From Streptomyces aureocirculatus (lineage in GTDB: Bacteria; Actinomycetota; Actinomycetes; Streptomycetales; Streptomycetaceae), in contig NZ_JOAP01000007.1 of NCBI RefSeq assembly GCF_000720475.1, forward strand, positions 186,001 through 250,000: a DNA stretch of 64,000 nucleotides, given 5' to 3'. The notes under the pieces were generated by a model, which was given only the letters and a program-made list of their open reading frames with translations, did not search any database and was not told where the DNA came from. The translations under genes and the position numbers were made by a program. Shown here piece by piece: positions 1 to 8,193 of the stretch; positions within the stretch are counted from its first letter, which is position 1, and the number at the start of each line of letters is the position of its first letter.

Positions 1-206
1 AGCCAGCCGTGGTCGGCCTGCGGGCCCGCGAAGCCGATGGTGACCCGCTTGCCGGGCTTGTCGTCGGCGACGGCCTGCTTGTTGTCCCCGGAGGTGTCCC
101 CCTCGGAGTCCTTGGACTCGTTGCTGGTGCAGCCGGTCAGCACGGCTCCCGCGGACACGGCGGCCGCTCCGAAGAGCAGTCCTCTGCGGCTCGTGAACTC
201 TGGCAT
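1..206 (-). CDS. sugar ABC transporter substrate-binding lipoprotein, N-terminal part only
   Basis: Only the first 68 codons lie in the window; the rest runs off the left edge. The N-terminus has a twin-arginine signal (TSRRGLLFG, residues 5-13), a hydrophobic stretch and a lipobox L23-T24-G25-C26, so the protein should be exported by Tat and lipid-anchored at Cys26. A Ser/Asp/Gly-rich linker follows, then the first beta strand of the mature domain (KRVTIGFAGPQADHGW), typical of periplasmic-binding-protein type 1 sugar binders. It is the last gene of an operon with the permease and ATPase. AAGGGG precedes the ATG. Sugar specificity cannot be read from this fragment. Confidence 0.85.
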   Translation of the reverse strand, partial: MPEFTSRRGLLFGAAAVSAGAVLTGCTSNESKDSEGDTSGDNKQAVADDKPGKRVTIGFAGPQADHGW

Positions 207-223
207 GACATGAACCCCTTAGG

Positions 224-304
224 TGATGGCCGTACGTACGCCTCAGGTGATGGCCGTAAGTACGCCTCAGGTGATGGCCGTAAGTACGCCTCAGGTGGTG
301 GCCG
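224..304. repeat. 24-bp tandem repeat, three full copies plus part of a fourth
   Basis: Units at 224-247, 248-271 and 272-295 are identical except for one C/A change in the first; 296-304 begins a degenerate fourth. The array fills the 84 bp between the permease stop (291-293, inside the third unit) and the lipoprotein start. It may be expansion of a spacer, or a structured mRNA element that tunes expression of the binding protein relative to the permease. Confidence 0.95.
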
Positions 305-1310
305 AACGCCGCTGGACCAGGACCGCGGCGACGATGATCGCGCCCTTGGCGATCTGCTGGACCGCGGTCTCCAGGTTGTTGAGCGCGAAGATGTTGGTGA
401 TCGTGGTGAAGATCAGGACGCCGAGCACGGAGCCGGTGATGGTGCCGCGTCCGCCGCTGAGCAGGGTGCCGCCGATGATCGCGGCCGCGATGGCGTCGAG
501 TTCGTACAGATTGCCGTTGGTGTTCTGGCCCGACCCGGCCAGGATGATCAGCAGGAAGGCGGCGATACCGCAGCACAGGCCGGACAGCAGATACAGGTAG
601 AGCCGCTGCCTGCGGACGTCGATACCGGCCAGGCGCGCCGCTTCCGCGTTGCCGCCGACGGCGACGGACCGCCGCCCGAAGGTGGTGCGGTTGAGCAGCA
701 GCCAGCCGACGGCGGTGACGGCGGCGAAGACGAGGACGAGCGGCGGGATGCCGAGGACGTAGGAGTCGCGCTCGCCGAGCTTCAGGACGCCGTCGACGGT
801 GACCATCTGCGTCTTGCCGTCGGTGATCTCCAGGGCGAGTCCGCGCCCGGAGGCGAGCATGGCGAGCGTCGCGATGAACGGCACCATGCCGCCGTAGGCG
901 ATGAGCAGGCCGTTCACCAGGCCGCAGCCGAGTCCGACGACGACGGCGGTGAAGAGGATGCCCGCGAAGCCGTAGTCCTGGGTGGCCACCGTCGTCGCCC
1001 ACACGGACGCGAGCGCGACGATCGCGCCGACCGACAGGTCGATACCGCCGGAGATGATGACGAAGGTCATGCCGACGGTGACGACGCCGATGACGGAGGC
1101 CTGGGTGAGGATCAACTGCAGATTGTCGGTGTCGAGGAACGCCTCGGGCTCGGTGACGCCGCCGATGACGACGAGGGCGGCGAGGACGCCGAGCAGCGAG
1201 AGCGTCCGCACGTCGACCCGGGCGGCCAGGGACCGCCACGGGCCCGGGTCGCCGTCCGCCGGCGCGCTCTTCTCGGTGACGGGCCGGGCGGGCGATGCGG
1301 GCTGCGTCAT
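291..1310 (-). CDS. ribose-type sugar ABC transporter permease
   Basis: 339 aa, integral membrane subunit of a carbohydrate ABC importer of the RbsC/BPD_transp_2 type. A charged cytoplasmic N-terminus (about 45 aa) is followed by many hydrophobic segments. The family patterns SGGIDLSVGAIVAL (about residues 105-118) and the loop VGGNAEAARLAGI, which contacts the ATPase, are present, as is the Gly-rich AAIIGGTLLSGGRG. The ATG overlaps the ATPase stop as ATGA (1307-1310), so translation should be coupled. Length fits the family. Confidence 0.93.
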   Translation of the reverse strand: MTQPASPARPVTEKSAPADGDPGPWRSLAARVDVRTLSLLGVLAALVVIGGVTEPEAFLDTDNLQLILTQASVIGVVTVGMTFVIISGGIDLSVGAIVALASVWATTVATQDYGFAGILFTAVVVGLGCGLVNGLLIAYGGMVPFIATLAMLASGRGLALEITDGKTQMVTVDGVLKLGERDSYVLGIPPLVLVFAAVTAVGWLLLNRTTFGRRSVAVGGNAEAARLAGIDVRRQRLYLYLLSGLCCGIAAFLLIILAGSGQNTNGNLYELDAIAAAIIGGTLLSGGRGTITGSVLGVLIFTTITNIFALNNLETAVQQIAKGAIIVAAVLVQRRSATT

Positions 1311-2977
1311 GACGCCGGGCTCCCTTCGGTGGTCGCGGGGTCCGTGGTCTCGGGGTCCGTGGTTCCGGGGTCCGTGGTTCCGGGGCCCGTGGTTCCGGGA
1401 CCCGTGCTCGCGGGACCCGTGCTCGCGGAACCCGTGCTCGCGAGGTCCGCGGGCTCGGGCCCGTGCCGGCCGGAGGCCAGGACGAGGTCGAGTACGCGGT
1501 GTTCGTCGAGGTCCTCGGCGGGCGCCGTGTGCACGACACGGCCTTCGCGCAGGACGAGGACGCGGTCGGCGAGGCCGAGGACCTCCGGCACCTCGCTCGA
1601 CACGAGGAGCACGGCGAGGCCTTCGTCGGCGAGCCGCCGGATGACGGTGTACAGCTCCGCGCGGGCGCCGACGTCGACGCCGCGCGTCGGCTCGTCCAGG
1701 AGCAGCACGCGGCAGCCGCGCAGCAGCCAGCGGGCGAGGACGGCCTTCTGCTGGTTGCCGCCGGAGAGGGTGCGCACCGGTACGGCGGGGTTGTCGGGCC
1801 GCAGCGAGAGCTCCCGGGTGGCCTCGCGAGCGGCCCGCAGCTCCTTGCCCCGGTCCACCCATCCCCCGTACGAGAAGCGGGACATGGAGGACACCGACAC
1901 GTTGCGGGTGACGGACTCCAGCATCAGCAGGCCCTGCGCCTTGCGCTCCTCGGGGGCGAGCCCAAGACCGGCGCGCACGGCCGCCCGCACGCTGCCGGGC
2001 CGCAGCACCCGGCCCTCCAGGCGGACTTGGCCCCGCGTCGGCTTCCGGGCGCCGTAGATGGTCTCCAGGATCTCGGAGCGCCCCGATCCGACGAGTCCGG
2101 CGAGCCCGACGATCTCGCCGGGCCGCAGTTCGAGGTCGAGCGGCTCGAACTCTCCTTCCCTGGCAAGTCCTTGTACGACGAGGACAGGCGCGGGCGGCCT
2201 CGCGGGGGGTTTCGGCCGGTCGGGGAAGACGTACTCGACGTTGCGCCCCGTCATCAGCGCGATGACCGCACGCGTCGGGGTCTCCTTCGCGGGCAGTCCG
2301 ACGGCGACGGCACGTCCGTCCTTGAGTACGGTGACGCGATCGCCGATGCGGCGGATCTCCTCCAGGCGGTGCGAGATGTAGACGACGGCGACACCGTCGG
2401 CCGTCAGATCGCCCACGATCCTGAAGAGGTTGTCGACCTCGTCGGGGTCGAGCGCGGCGGACGGCTCGTCCATGACGATCAGCCGCACCTCGTGGGAGAG
2501 CGCCCGTGCCATGGACACGATCTGCTGCTGGGCCGCGGAGAGGTCGCCGACGAGCCGTGCCGGGTCGATCTCGCCGTGCCCGAGCCGCTTGAGCAGCGCC
2601 CCGGCCGCCGCCCGCGCGTCGCGGCCGCGCACCACGAACCCGGCCGTCGTGGGCTCGTGCCCGAGGAAGACGTTCTCGGCGACGGACAGGCCCTCCACCA
2701 GGTCGAGTTCCTGGTAGATGGTGGCGATGCCGAGGCGCATGGCGGCGATCGGGGAGCGCAGCGTGACCTCGTCGCCGCGCCAGGCGATGGTGCCGCCGTC
2801 GGGCTGGTGGGCACCCGCGAGGACCTTGATGAGCGTGGACTTGCCCGCGCCGTTCTGGCCGAGCAGACAGTGCACCTCACCGGCCTGGACGCGCAGGTCG
2901 ACGCCGTCGAGGGCGCGGACGCCCGGGAACGACTTGGTGATGCCGGACATGGTGAGCAGGGGTGGTTCTGGTGCCAT
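1307..2977 (-). CDS. sugar ABC transporter ATP-binding protein, two fused ATPase domains (RbsA/MglA type)
   Basis: 556 aa. Domain 1 has Walker A GQNGAGKST, the degenerate signature LSAAQQQ and Walker B LIVMDEPSAALD. Domain 2 has the degenerate Walker A GLVGSGRSE usual for this family, signature LSGGNQQK and Walker B VLLLDEPTRGVD. It energises sugar import with the adjoining permease. The start is ATG at 2977 with GAGGGAA upstream; an open frame continues about 21 codons further but without a ribosome site. The last ~45 residues are an unusual Ser/Thr-Gly-Pro/Asp repeat encoded by a 15-bp tandem array, absent from typical RbsA. Confidence 0.94.
   Translation of the reverse strand: MAPEPPLLTMSGITKSFPGVRALDGVDLRVQAGEVHCLLGQNGAGKSTLIKVLAGAHQPDGGTIAWRGDEVTLRSPIAAMRLGIATIYQELDLVEGLSVAENVFLGHEPTTAGFVVRGRDARAAAGALLKRLGHGEIDPARLVGDLSAAQQQIVSMARALSHEVRLIVMDEPSAALDPDEVDNLFRIVGDLTADGVAVVYISHRLEEIRRIGDRVTVLKDGRAVAVGLPAKETPTRAVIALMTGRNVEYVFPDRPKPPARPPAPVLVVQGLAREGEFEPLDLELRPGEIVGLAGLVGSGRSEILETIYGARKPTRGQVRLEGRVLRPGSVRAAVRAGLGLAPEERKAQGLLMLESVTRNVSVSSMSRFSYGGWVDRGKELRAAREATRELSLRPDNPAVPVRTLSGGNQQKAVLARWLLRGCRVLLLDEPTRGVDVGARAELYTVIRRLADEGLAVLLVSSEVPEVLGLADRVLVLREGRVVHTAPAEDLDEHRVLDLVLASGRHGPEPADLASTGSASTGPASTGPGTTGPGTTDPGTTDPETTDPATTEGSPAS
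1329..1448. repeat. eight tandem 15-bp units inside the ATPase gene
   Basis: Eight consecutive 15-bp units (starts 1329, 1344, 1359, 1374, 1389, 1404, 1419, 1434), consensus gtggt-tccgggg-tcc with scattered substitutions. On the minus strand each unit encodes five residues of the form xxSTG, PGTTG or PxTTD. Because the unit is a multiple of three, copy-number change keeps the reading frame. Confidence 0.95.
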
Positions 2978-3093
2978 GACGGTTCCCTCGGGGGGTGCGG
3001 CCGGGTTCAGGGCAGGGCAAGGCTGTACAGGGCATGACAAGGTGACTCACGGCGCCGCGTGACGCCGGGTACGCGTACAACTGTTCCGCCGGT

Positions 3094-4275
3094 CTACGCC
3101 GGTGAGAACAGGTGGTCGCTGATGAGCCGGGCGCCGCCGATGACTCCGGCGGTGGGGCCCAGTTCACCGAGGACGATGGGGAGGTTGCCGGTCGCGAGGG
3201 GCAGCGACTGGCGGTAGACCTGGGTGCGGATCGCGGCGAGCAGTGTGTGGCCGAGGCCGGTGACACCGCCGCCGATCACCACGAGACCGGGGTTGAAGAA
3301 GCTGACGAGGCCCGCGATGACCTGGCCGGTGCGGTTGCCGCCGGCGCGGATCAGGTCGAGCGCGGTGGCGTCGCCCGCGGCCGCGGCCGCCGCGACGTCG
3401 ACGGCGGTGAGCCGTCCCGAGCCCTCGAAGCGGGTGCTGAGCTCCGGCGAGCGCCCGTGGTGGGCGGCCTCCTCGGCGTCGCGGGCGAGGGCGGCGCCGC
3501 TGAAGTACGCCTCCAGGCAGCCCTTGTTGCCGCAGGCGCAGGCGCGGCCGTCCGGTTCGACCTGGATGTGGCCGATGTCACCGGCGCTGCCGGTCGTACC
3601 GCGGTACACGTCGCCGCCGACAACGATGCCGCAGCCGATGCCGGTGCCGATCTTGACGCAGAGGAAGTCGCCCACGGAGCGGGCCACGCCCGCGTGCTGC
3701 TCCCCCATCGCCATCAGGTTCACGTCGTTGTCGACCATGACCGGGCAGCCGAGGTCCTGGCTGAGCGCCTCCCGTACGGGGAAGCCGTCCCAGCCGGGCA
3801 TGATCGGCGGCGCCACCGGGACGCCCTCGGGGAAGCGGACGGGGCCCGGTACGCCGATGCCGGCGCCGTCGAAACCCTCCGCGAGCCCCGAGGCTCGCAA
3901 CTTGGCTGCCATGGCCAGGACCTGCTCGAAGACGGCCACGGGGCCCTCGCGCACGTCCATGGGCTGGTTGATGTGCCCGAGGACCTCCAGCTCGGCGTTG
4001 GTGACGGCGACGTCGATCGAGGTCGCGCCGATGTCCACGCCGAGAAAGCGGAGGGCAGGGGCCAGGCGGATGTTGTGGGAACGGCGGCCGCCGCGGGACG
4101 CGGCGAGGCCGTCGGCCACCACTAGTCCGGTTTCCAGGAGGCGGTCCACCTCCACGGCCAGCTTGGACCGGGAGAGGTCGACCTGGTCGCCCAGTTGGGC
4201 CCGGGAGTTGGGGCCTCCGTCGCGCAACAGCCGCAGTAGTCGCGCCTGGTGCGCGTTGGCGGGTCGAGCAGTCAT
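3094..4275 (-). CDS. ROK-family transcriptional repressor
   Basis: 393 aa. Residues ~5-60 form a winged helix-turn-helix (AHQARLLRLLRDGG..SRAQLGDQVDLSRSKLAVEVDRL); the rest is a ROK sugar-kinase fold with the phosphate-loop strand FLGVDIGATSIDVA, the active-site-like DNDVNLMAMGE, GDIGHI, and the ROK zinc motif CACGNKGC. XylR/NagC-type ROK repressors release DNA on binding sugar. It is first in an operon with the sugar ABC genes (116 bp to the ATPase start), so it probably controls that importer. ATG at 4275 is chosen; GTG at 4284, closer to GGGGAGGGG, is an alternative. Confidence 0.9.
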   Translation of the reverse strand: MTARPANAHQARLLRLLRDGGPNSRAQLGDQVDLSRSKLAVEVDRLLETGLVVADGLAASRGGRRSHNIRLAPALRFLGVDIGATSIDVAVTNAELEVLGHINQPMDVREGPVAVFEQVLAMAAKLRASGLAEGFDGAGIGVPGPVRFPEGVPVAPPIMPGWDGFPVREALSQDLGCPVMVDNDVNLMAMGEQHAGVARSVGDFLCVKIGTGIGCGIVVGGDVYRGTTGSAGDIGHIQVEPDGRACACGNKGCLEAYFSGAALARDAEEAAHHGRSPELSTRFEGSGRLTAVDVAAAAAAGDATALDLIRAGGNRTGQVIAGLVSFFNPGLVVIGGGVTGLGHTLLAAIRTQVYRQSLPLATGNLPIVLGELGPTAGVIGGARLISDHLFSPA

Positions 4276-4485
4276 GCGTCTCACGCGCCCCTCCCCGCCT
4301 CTTCGGCCGAATCCCGTGTGTTCGCTGGGCTTTGGAGGGGAACGTAGCAGCGCGTGCCGGGACTGGGAAGAAGTTGAGCGCGAATTACCCATGACTTTCT
4401 CCAGTCACAGGACAAAGGTGCGGGAGGTTGGGCCTTCGCGGGGCGCCCCAGGCCCGCCCCTTCACCGCTGCGGCAATCAGCGGCT
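4276..4485. other. leader/promoter region of the ROK-ABC operon
   Basis: Non-coding stretch upstream of the ROK gene and downstream of the GntR stop. It should hold the operon promoter, but I could not identify a convincing -35/-10 pair or a clear ROK palindrome. Confidence 0.4.
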
Positions 4486-4569
4486 CCGCCGCGGGCAGGG
4501 GCGCTGCGCCCCCTGGACCCCAGCCTTGTCGGCGCTTCGCGCCTCGTCCTCAAACGCCGGACGGGCTAG
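4486..4569 (-). repeat. Streptomyces-type intergenic repeat overlapping the GntR stop codon
   Basis: Contains a short hairpin (aggggcgctgcgcccc) and, read on the minus strand from the TAG stop at 4568, the motif AGCCCGTCCGGCGTTTGAGG-ACGAG. The same motif occurs twice at 40803-40879, also right at a gene end. Sequences of this kind are familiar dispersed intergenic repeats of Streptomyces. Confidence 0.7.
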
Positions 4570-5243
4570 GAAAGAGCCCGTTCGTGGTACGTCTTGCGCG
4601 TGTGCTCCGTGTGCGCCCGCATGACCTCCGTCGCCCGCGCCCCGTCACGGGCGACGATCGCGGCGATGAGTTCGCGGTGCTCGATCCACGACTGGATCCC
4701 GCGCTGCCGGGCCACCGGCGTGTAGTACCACCGCACCCGCCGGTCGACCTGACCGGCCAGTTCGGCGAGGACGACGTTCCCCGCGAGCTCCATGACCTTG
4801 GCATGGAACGCCGCGTTCGTGGCCACGACGAGGTCGACGTCGCCGTCGGCGACGGCCGACTCGCCCTTGGCGCACAGCTCTTCGAGGGCGGTGATGCCGG
4901 CCGTCCCGGCGTGCGCGGCGGCGAGCCGTGCGGCCTCGGCCTCCAGGAGGGTGCGGACCGTGAGCAGTTGGTCCGCCTCCTCCTCCGTCGGCTCGTGCAC
5001 GAACGCGCCCTGCGCGGGCCGCAGATCGACCCATCCCTCGGTGTTGAGCCGCTGCAACGCCTCACGGACCGGCTGCCGCGACACTCCGAGGTGACCGGCC
5101 AGCTCGCTCTCCACCAGGTGCTGGCCGGGACGGAGGGCCCGGGTGGTGATGAGTTCGAGCAGCGCCTCGTAGACCCGCTCGCGCAGCGGTCCCGGCCGCT
5201 CCAGCTTGGGCACCGTGCCCTGCGGCAGTCCTGTGGACAACAT
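4566..5243 (-). CDS. GntR-family regulator with FCD ligand domain
   Basis: 225 aa. Residues ~14-80 are a GntR winged helix (RERVYEALLELI..RPGQHLVESELAGHLGVSRQPVREAL); residues ~90-215 are an all-helical FCD domain with the metal-binding Asp/His pattern (ATNAAFHAKVM, SWIEHRELIAAI, MRAHTEHTRKTY). Such proteins usually repress catabolic genes for organic acids. ATG at 5243 is preceded by GGAGGGGG at 6 nt, better than the upstream TTG at 5267. It sits after fabH on the same strand; its target is unknown. TAG is the stop and lies in a dispersed repeat. Confidence 0.92.
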   Translation of the reverse strand: MLSTGLPQGTVPKLERPGPLRERVYEALLELITTRALRPGQHLVESELAGHLGVSRQPVREALQRLNTEGWVDLRPAQGAFVHEPTEEEADQLLTVRTLLEAEAARLAAAHAGTAGITALEELCAKGESAVADGDVDLVVATNAAFHAKVMELAGNVVLAELAGQVDRRVRWYYTPVARQRGIQSWIEHRELIAAIVARDGARATEVMRAHTEHTRKTYHERALS

Positions 5244-5286
5244 CGCGGTCCCCCTCCTGGGCGACAACAGCCGGATTTGAATTGGC

Positions 5287-5300
5287 TTTTGTCTACAGTT
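5287..5300. promoter_or_regulatory. candidate GntR operator in its own leader
   Basis: The AT-rich patch between fabH and the GntR gene contains TTGTCTACA (minus strand TGTAGACAA) at 5289-5297, with the TGTnnACA symmetry common in FCD/GntR operators. It lies about 46 bp upstream of the GntR ATG, so autoregulation is plausible but unproven. Confidence 0.3.
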
Positions 5301-5347
5301 TACCGAGCGCTGGGGTTAGAGCCAGGGGTAGTTGGGGGAGATCGGGG

Positions 5348-6295
5348 TCACGGGCAGCGCACGACCTGTCCCGCGTACGACAGATTGCCGCCGAAGCCGA
5401 AGAGCAGCACGGGGTCCCCCTTGCTGATCTCTCCCCGCTCCACCAGCTTGGACAGGGCGAGCGGCACGGACGCGGCCGAGGTGTTGCCGGAGTCGACGAC
5501 GTCGCGGGCGATGACGGCGTTCACGGCGCCGATGCGCTCCGCGAGCGGCTCGACGATGCGCAGGTTCGCCTGGTGCAGCACGACCGCGGCGAGGTCGGCC
5601 GGGACGAGCCCCGCCCGCTCGCAGGTCGCGCGGGCCAGCGGCGGCAACTGGGTGGTGGCCCAGCGGTAGACGCTCTGGCCCTCCTGCGCGAACCGCGCCG
5701 GCTCCCCCTCGATGCGTACCGCGTGCCCCATCTCCGGCACGGAACCCCACAGGACCGGGCTGATCCCGGCCTCCTCGCCGTCCCCGCACGGCTCCACGAC
5801 CGCCGCGCCCGCGCCGTCGCCGACGAGCACACAGGTGGTGCGGTCGGACCAGTCCACGACGGCGGACATCTTGTCGGCGCCGATCACCAGGGCCCGCTCC
5901 GCCGCCCCGGCCCGCAGGGCGTGGTCGGCGGTGGCGAGCGCGTGCGTGAAGCCCGCGCACACGACGTTGACGTCCAACGCGGCGGGCGAGCCGAGGCCGA
6001 GGCGGGCGGCCACCCGTGCGGCCATGTTGGGCGAGCGGTCGACGGCCGTGGACGTGGCGACCACGACGAGGTCGACGGAGGTGTGCGCCAGGCCCGCGGC
6101 GGCGAGCGCCTTGGCGGCGGCGTGCGCGGCGAGCTCGTCGACGGGCTCGTCGGGCCCCGCGATGTGGCGGGTGCGGATGCCGACCCGGGAGCGGATCCAC
6201 TCGTCGCTGGTGTCGACCATGTCCGCCAGGTCCTCGTTGGTGAGTACCTTGGCGGGCTGGTAATGGCCGACGGCGGCGATGCGTGAGCCGGGCAT
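5348..6295 (-). CDS. fabH: beta-ketoacyl-ACP synthase III (FabH-like)
   Basis: 315 aa, full length. The Cys-His-Asn triad of KAS III is intact: C113 in DVNVVCAGF, H241 in VVLHQAN and N271 in DSGNTSAAS; the C-terminal FGFGGNLSYAG loop is typical. It would condense an acyl-CoA starter with malonyl-ACP. No other fab gene is adjacent, so this is a stand-alone paralogue rather than the main fabD-fabH-acpP-fabF operon copy; a role in a secondary pathway or in starter-unit supply is possible. ATG at 6295 has GAGGGGAA 8 nt upstream. Confidence 0.92.
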   Translation of the reverse strand: MPGSRIAAVGHYQPAKVLTNEDLADMVDTSDEWIRSRVGIRTRHIAGPDEPVDELAAHAAAKALAAAGLAHTSVDLVVVATSTAVDRSPNMAARVAARLGLGSPAALDVNVVCAGFTHALATADHALRAGAAERALVIGADKMSAVVDWSDRTTCVLVGDGAGAAVVEPCGDGEEAGISPVLWGSVPEMGHAVRIEGEPARFAQEGQSVYRWATTQLPPLARATCERAGLVPADLAAVVLHQANLRIVEPLAERIGAVNAVIARDVVDSGNTSAASVPLALSKLVERGEISKGDPVLLFGFGGNLSYAGQVVRCP

Positions 6296-6417
6296 GGACG
6301 TTCCCCTCGTGGTGCCGGACGTGCGTGACCGTCCAGTCTGCTCAGCGACTCACGGGTACGAGGTGACGTGAAGCGACAGTATTGGGGCGTCTGGTTTGGA
6401 TGCTTCACCACATCGTG

Positions 6418-6567
6418 TCACCCGGTGAAGAGCTGTTTGGCCTTGTGTACGAGTTCATAGAGGCCGTAGGCGAGGGGCGCTCCCACCCACAGCCAGGCCC
6501 CGGCGATCAGCGGGCGGCGGCGTGGCGGGGACGCCTGGTCACCGGGCCGGGGAGGCGGTGGCGTCAT
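6418..6567 (-). CDS. small membrane companion of the MFS transporter (MFS transporter small subunit)
   Basis: 49 aa. A Pro-rich start (TPPPPRPGD) and an Arg-rich stretch precede one transmembrane helix (LIAGAWLWVGAPLAYGLYEL, residues ~20-39), ending in HKAKQLFTG. The ATG lies 29 bp inside the end of the MFS gene, so the two should be translationally coupled. Similar ~45-residue proteins follow oxalate/formate-type MFS genes in Streptomyces; their role is unproven, perhaps stabilising the carrier. Confidence 0.85.
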   Translation of the reverse strand: MTPPPPRPGDQASPPRRRPLIAGAWLWVGAPLAYGLYELVHKAKQLFTG

Positions 6568-7954
6568 CGGCGGGCTCCTTCCGGGCGAGGACGTGGTGGC
6601 GGGGGTGCACGGGGCGTACCAGCTCGTTGGCGACGAAACCGATGACCAGCAGGCCGATCATGATGGACAGGGAGACGCCGTAGCGGTCGGAGCCGTGCTT
6701 GCCCGCCTCCTCCTGGCGGTCGGCCACCCAGTTGACGATCAGCGGGCCGAGGACCCCGGCGAGCGACCAGGCGGTGAGCAGCCGCCCGTGGATCGCGCCG
6801 ACCTGGTAGGTGCCGAAGAGGTCCTTCAGATAGGCGGGGACCGTCGCGAAGCCGCCGCCGTAGAAGGAGAGGACGACCAGGGCGCAGACCACGAACAGCG
6901 GTTTCGACTCGTCCCCGAACAGGGCGATGAGCAGATACATCAGCGCGCCCGCGCCCAGGTAGAGGCGGTACACGTTCTTGCGTCCCACCAGGTCGGACGC
7001 GGACGACCAGCCGATGCGGCCCGCCATGTTCGCGGCCGAGAGCAGCGCGACGAAGCCCGCGGCAGCCGACGCCGAGACGGGTGCGGAGGTGTCCGCGAAG
7101 AAGTCGGTGATCATCGGCGCGGCCTTCTCCAGGATGCCGATGCCCGCGGTCACGTTCATGCAGAGGACCACCCACAGGCACCAGAACTGCGGAGTGCGCA
7201 CGGCCTGCCGGGCCGAGACCTGCGGGCCCGGGGCCGGTGCACTCGACGTCCCCGCGGCCTCCGCCCCGGCAGCCCCGGGCCTCTCGGCGGTCCCGGACAC
7301 CCCGGAAGCCCCGGGCACCCCAGAAGCCCCGGACACCTCCGCTGCCCCTTCCGGCCCCGGCACCCGCACAAGCACCACCCCGAGTGCCATGAACACGGCG
7401 TACGAGAGTCCGTGCACCAGGAACGCGAGCGCGATGCCGGAGGAGTCCGCGCCGAACGACTCCAGCATCCGCGCCGACCACGGCGAGGCGATCAGCGCGC
7501 CGCCCCCGAAGCCCATGATCGCGATGCCGGTGGCCATGCCGGGGCGGTCGGGGAACCACTTGATGAGGGTGGACACCGGGGAGATGTAGCCGATGCCGAG
7601 TCCGATGCCGCCGACGAAGCCGTAGCCGAACACGATCAGCCAGTACTGGCGGGTCTCGGCGCCGACCGCGGCGAGCAGGAAACCGGAGGTGAAGCAGACG
7701 AGTGCGACGGACATCGCCCAGCGCGGACCGTTGCGCTCCACGAGGGTGCCGCCGAAGGCGGCGGACAGGCCGAGCATCACGATGCCGAGCTGGAACGGCA
7801 ACGCGCTCTGGGTGCCGCTGAGGTCGAGGGCGGATTCGAGGGGTGGCTTGAAGACGCTCCAGGCGTAGGCCTGGCCGATCGAGAGATGCACCGAGAGGGC
7901 GGCGGGGGGTACGAGCCATCGGCTCCAGCCGGGTGGCGCTACGGGGGGCCTCAT
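6539..7954 (-). CDS. oxalate/formate antiporter-type MFS transporter
   Basis: 471 aa, about 12 transmembrane helices, OxlT-like MFS. Family features include SIGQAYAWSVFKPPLE in helix 1 and GGIGLGIGYISPVSTLIKWFPDRPGMATG around helices 4-5. A long Ala/Gly/Ser/Pro central loop (about residues 210-250) separates the two halves. It probably exchanges oxalate for formate or moves a related organic acid. The neighbouring fdhD and formate-dehydrogenase remnant support a formate link. ATG at 7954 has no strong ribosome site; an unusually weak or leaderless start is possible. Confidence 0.85.
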   Translation of the reverse strand: MRPPVAPPGWSRWLVPPAALSVHLSIGQAYAWSVFKPPLESALDLSGTQSALPFQLGIVMLGLSAAFGGTLVERNGPRWAMSVALVCFTSGFLLAAVGAETRQYWLIVFGYGFVGGIGLGIGYISPVSTLIKWFPDRPGMATGIAIMGFGGGALIASPWSARMLESFGADSSGIALAFLVHGLSYAVFMALGVVLVRVPGPEGAAEVSGASGVPGASGVSGTAERPGAAGAEAAGTSSAPAPGPQVSARQAVRTPQFWCLWVVLCMNVTAGIGILEKAAPMITDFFADTSAPVSASAAAGFVALLSAANMAGRIGWSSASDLVGRKNVYRLYLGAGALMYLLIALFGDESKPLFVVCALVVLSFYGGGFATVPAYLKDLFGTYQVGAIHGRLLTAWSLAGVLGPLIVNWVADRQEEAGKHGSDRYGVSLSIMIGLLVIGFVANELVRPVHPRHHVLARKEPADDATASPAR

Positions 7955-8041
7955 GATCCCGAACGGTAGAAATCCGAACGACCGTTGGGAAGGGGTCGGA
8001 CACGATTTTCGTCGACGGTATGCGATGTACGGGGTGGGTAA

Positions 8042-8188
8042 CGGGGTAGCACCCCGACCGCCGTCACTCCGCACGTGCAGGACAATGACATCGTCAAGGT
8101 CACCTCGCCGCACGAAAGCCCGGTGGCCCACGGCAACCTCTGCTTCCAGGGCCGCTTCGGCTACCAGCACGTACAGAACCGGGACTGA
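8042..8188 (+). pseudogene. 3'-end remnant of a formate dehydrogenase subunit gene
   Basis: In the frame ending at TGA 8186-8188, the last ~40 codons read QDNDIVKVTSPHESPVAHGN, then LCFQGRFGYQHVQNRD. This is the C-terminal Mo/W-bis-MGD Fe4S4-like end known from NAD-linked formate dehydrogenase proteins encoded before fdhD. A stop at 8039-8041 and no initiation signal close the frame, so everything upstream has been lost. The stop is 5 bp before fdhD, fitting a once-coupled operon. Confidence 0.65.
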
Positions 8189-8193
8189 TCGAC

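Noticed and set aside
224..304. Short direct repeats considered as a CRISPR array
   Set aside because: The copies are directly tandem with no spacers and no cas genes are present.
1463..3037. Long plus-strand open frame opposite the sugar ATPase gene
   Set aside because: Antisense shadow: no family signature, no ribosome site, typical Asp/Arg/Gly composition of reversed high-GC genes.
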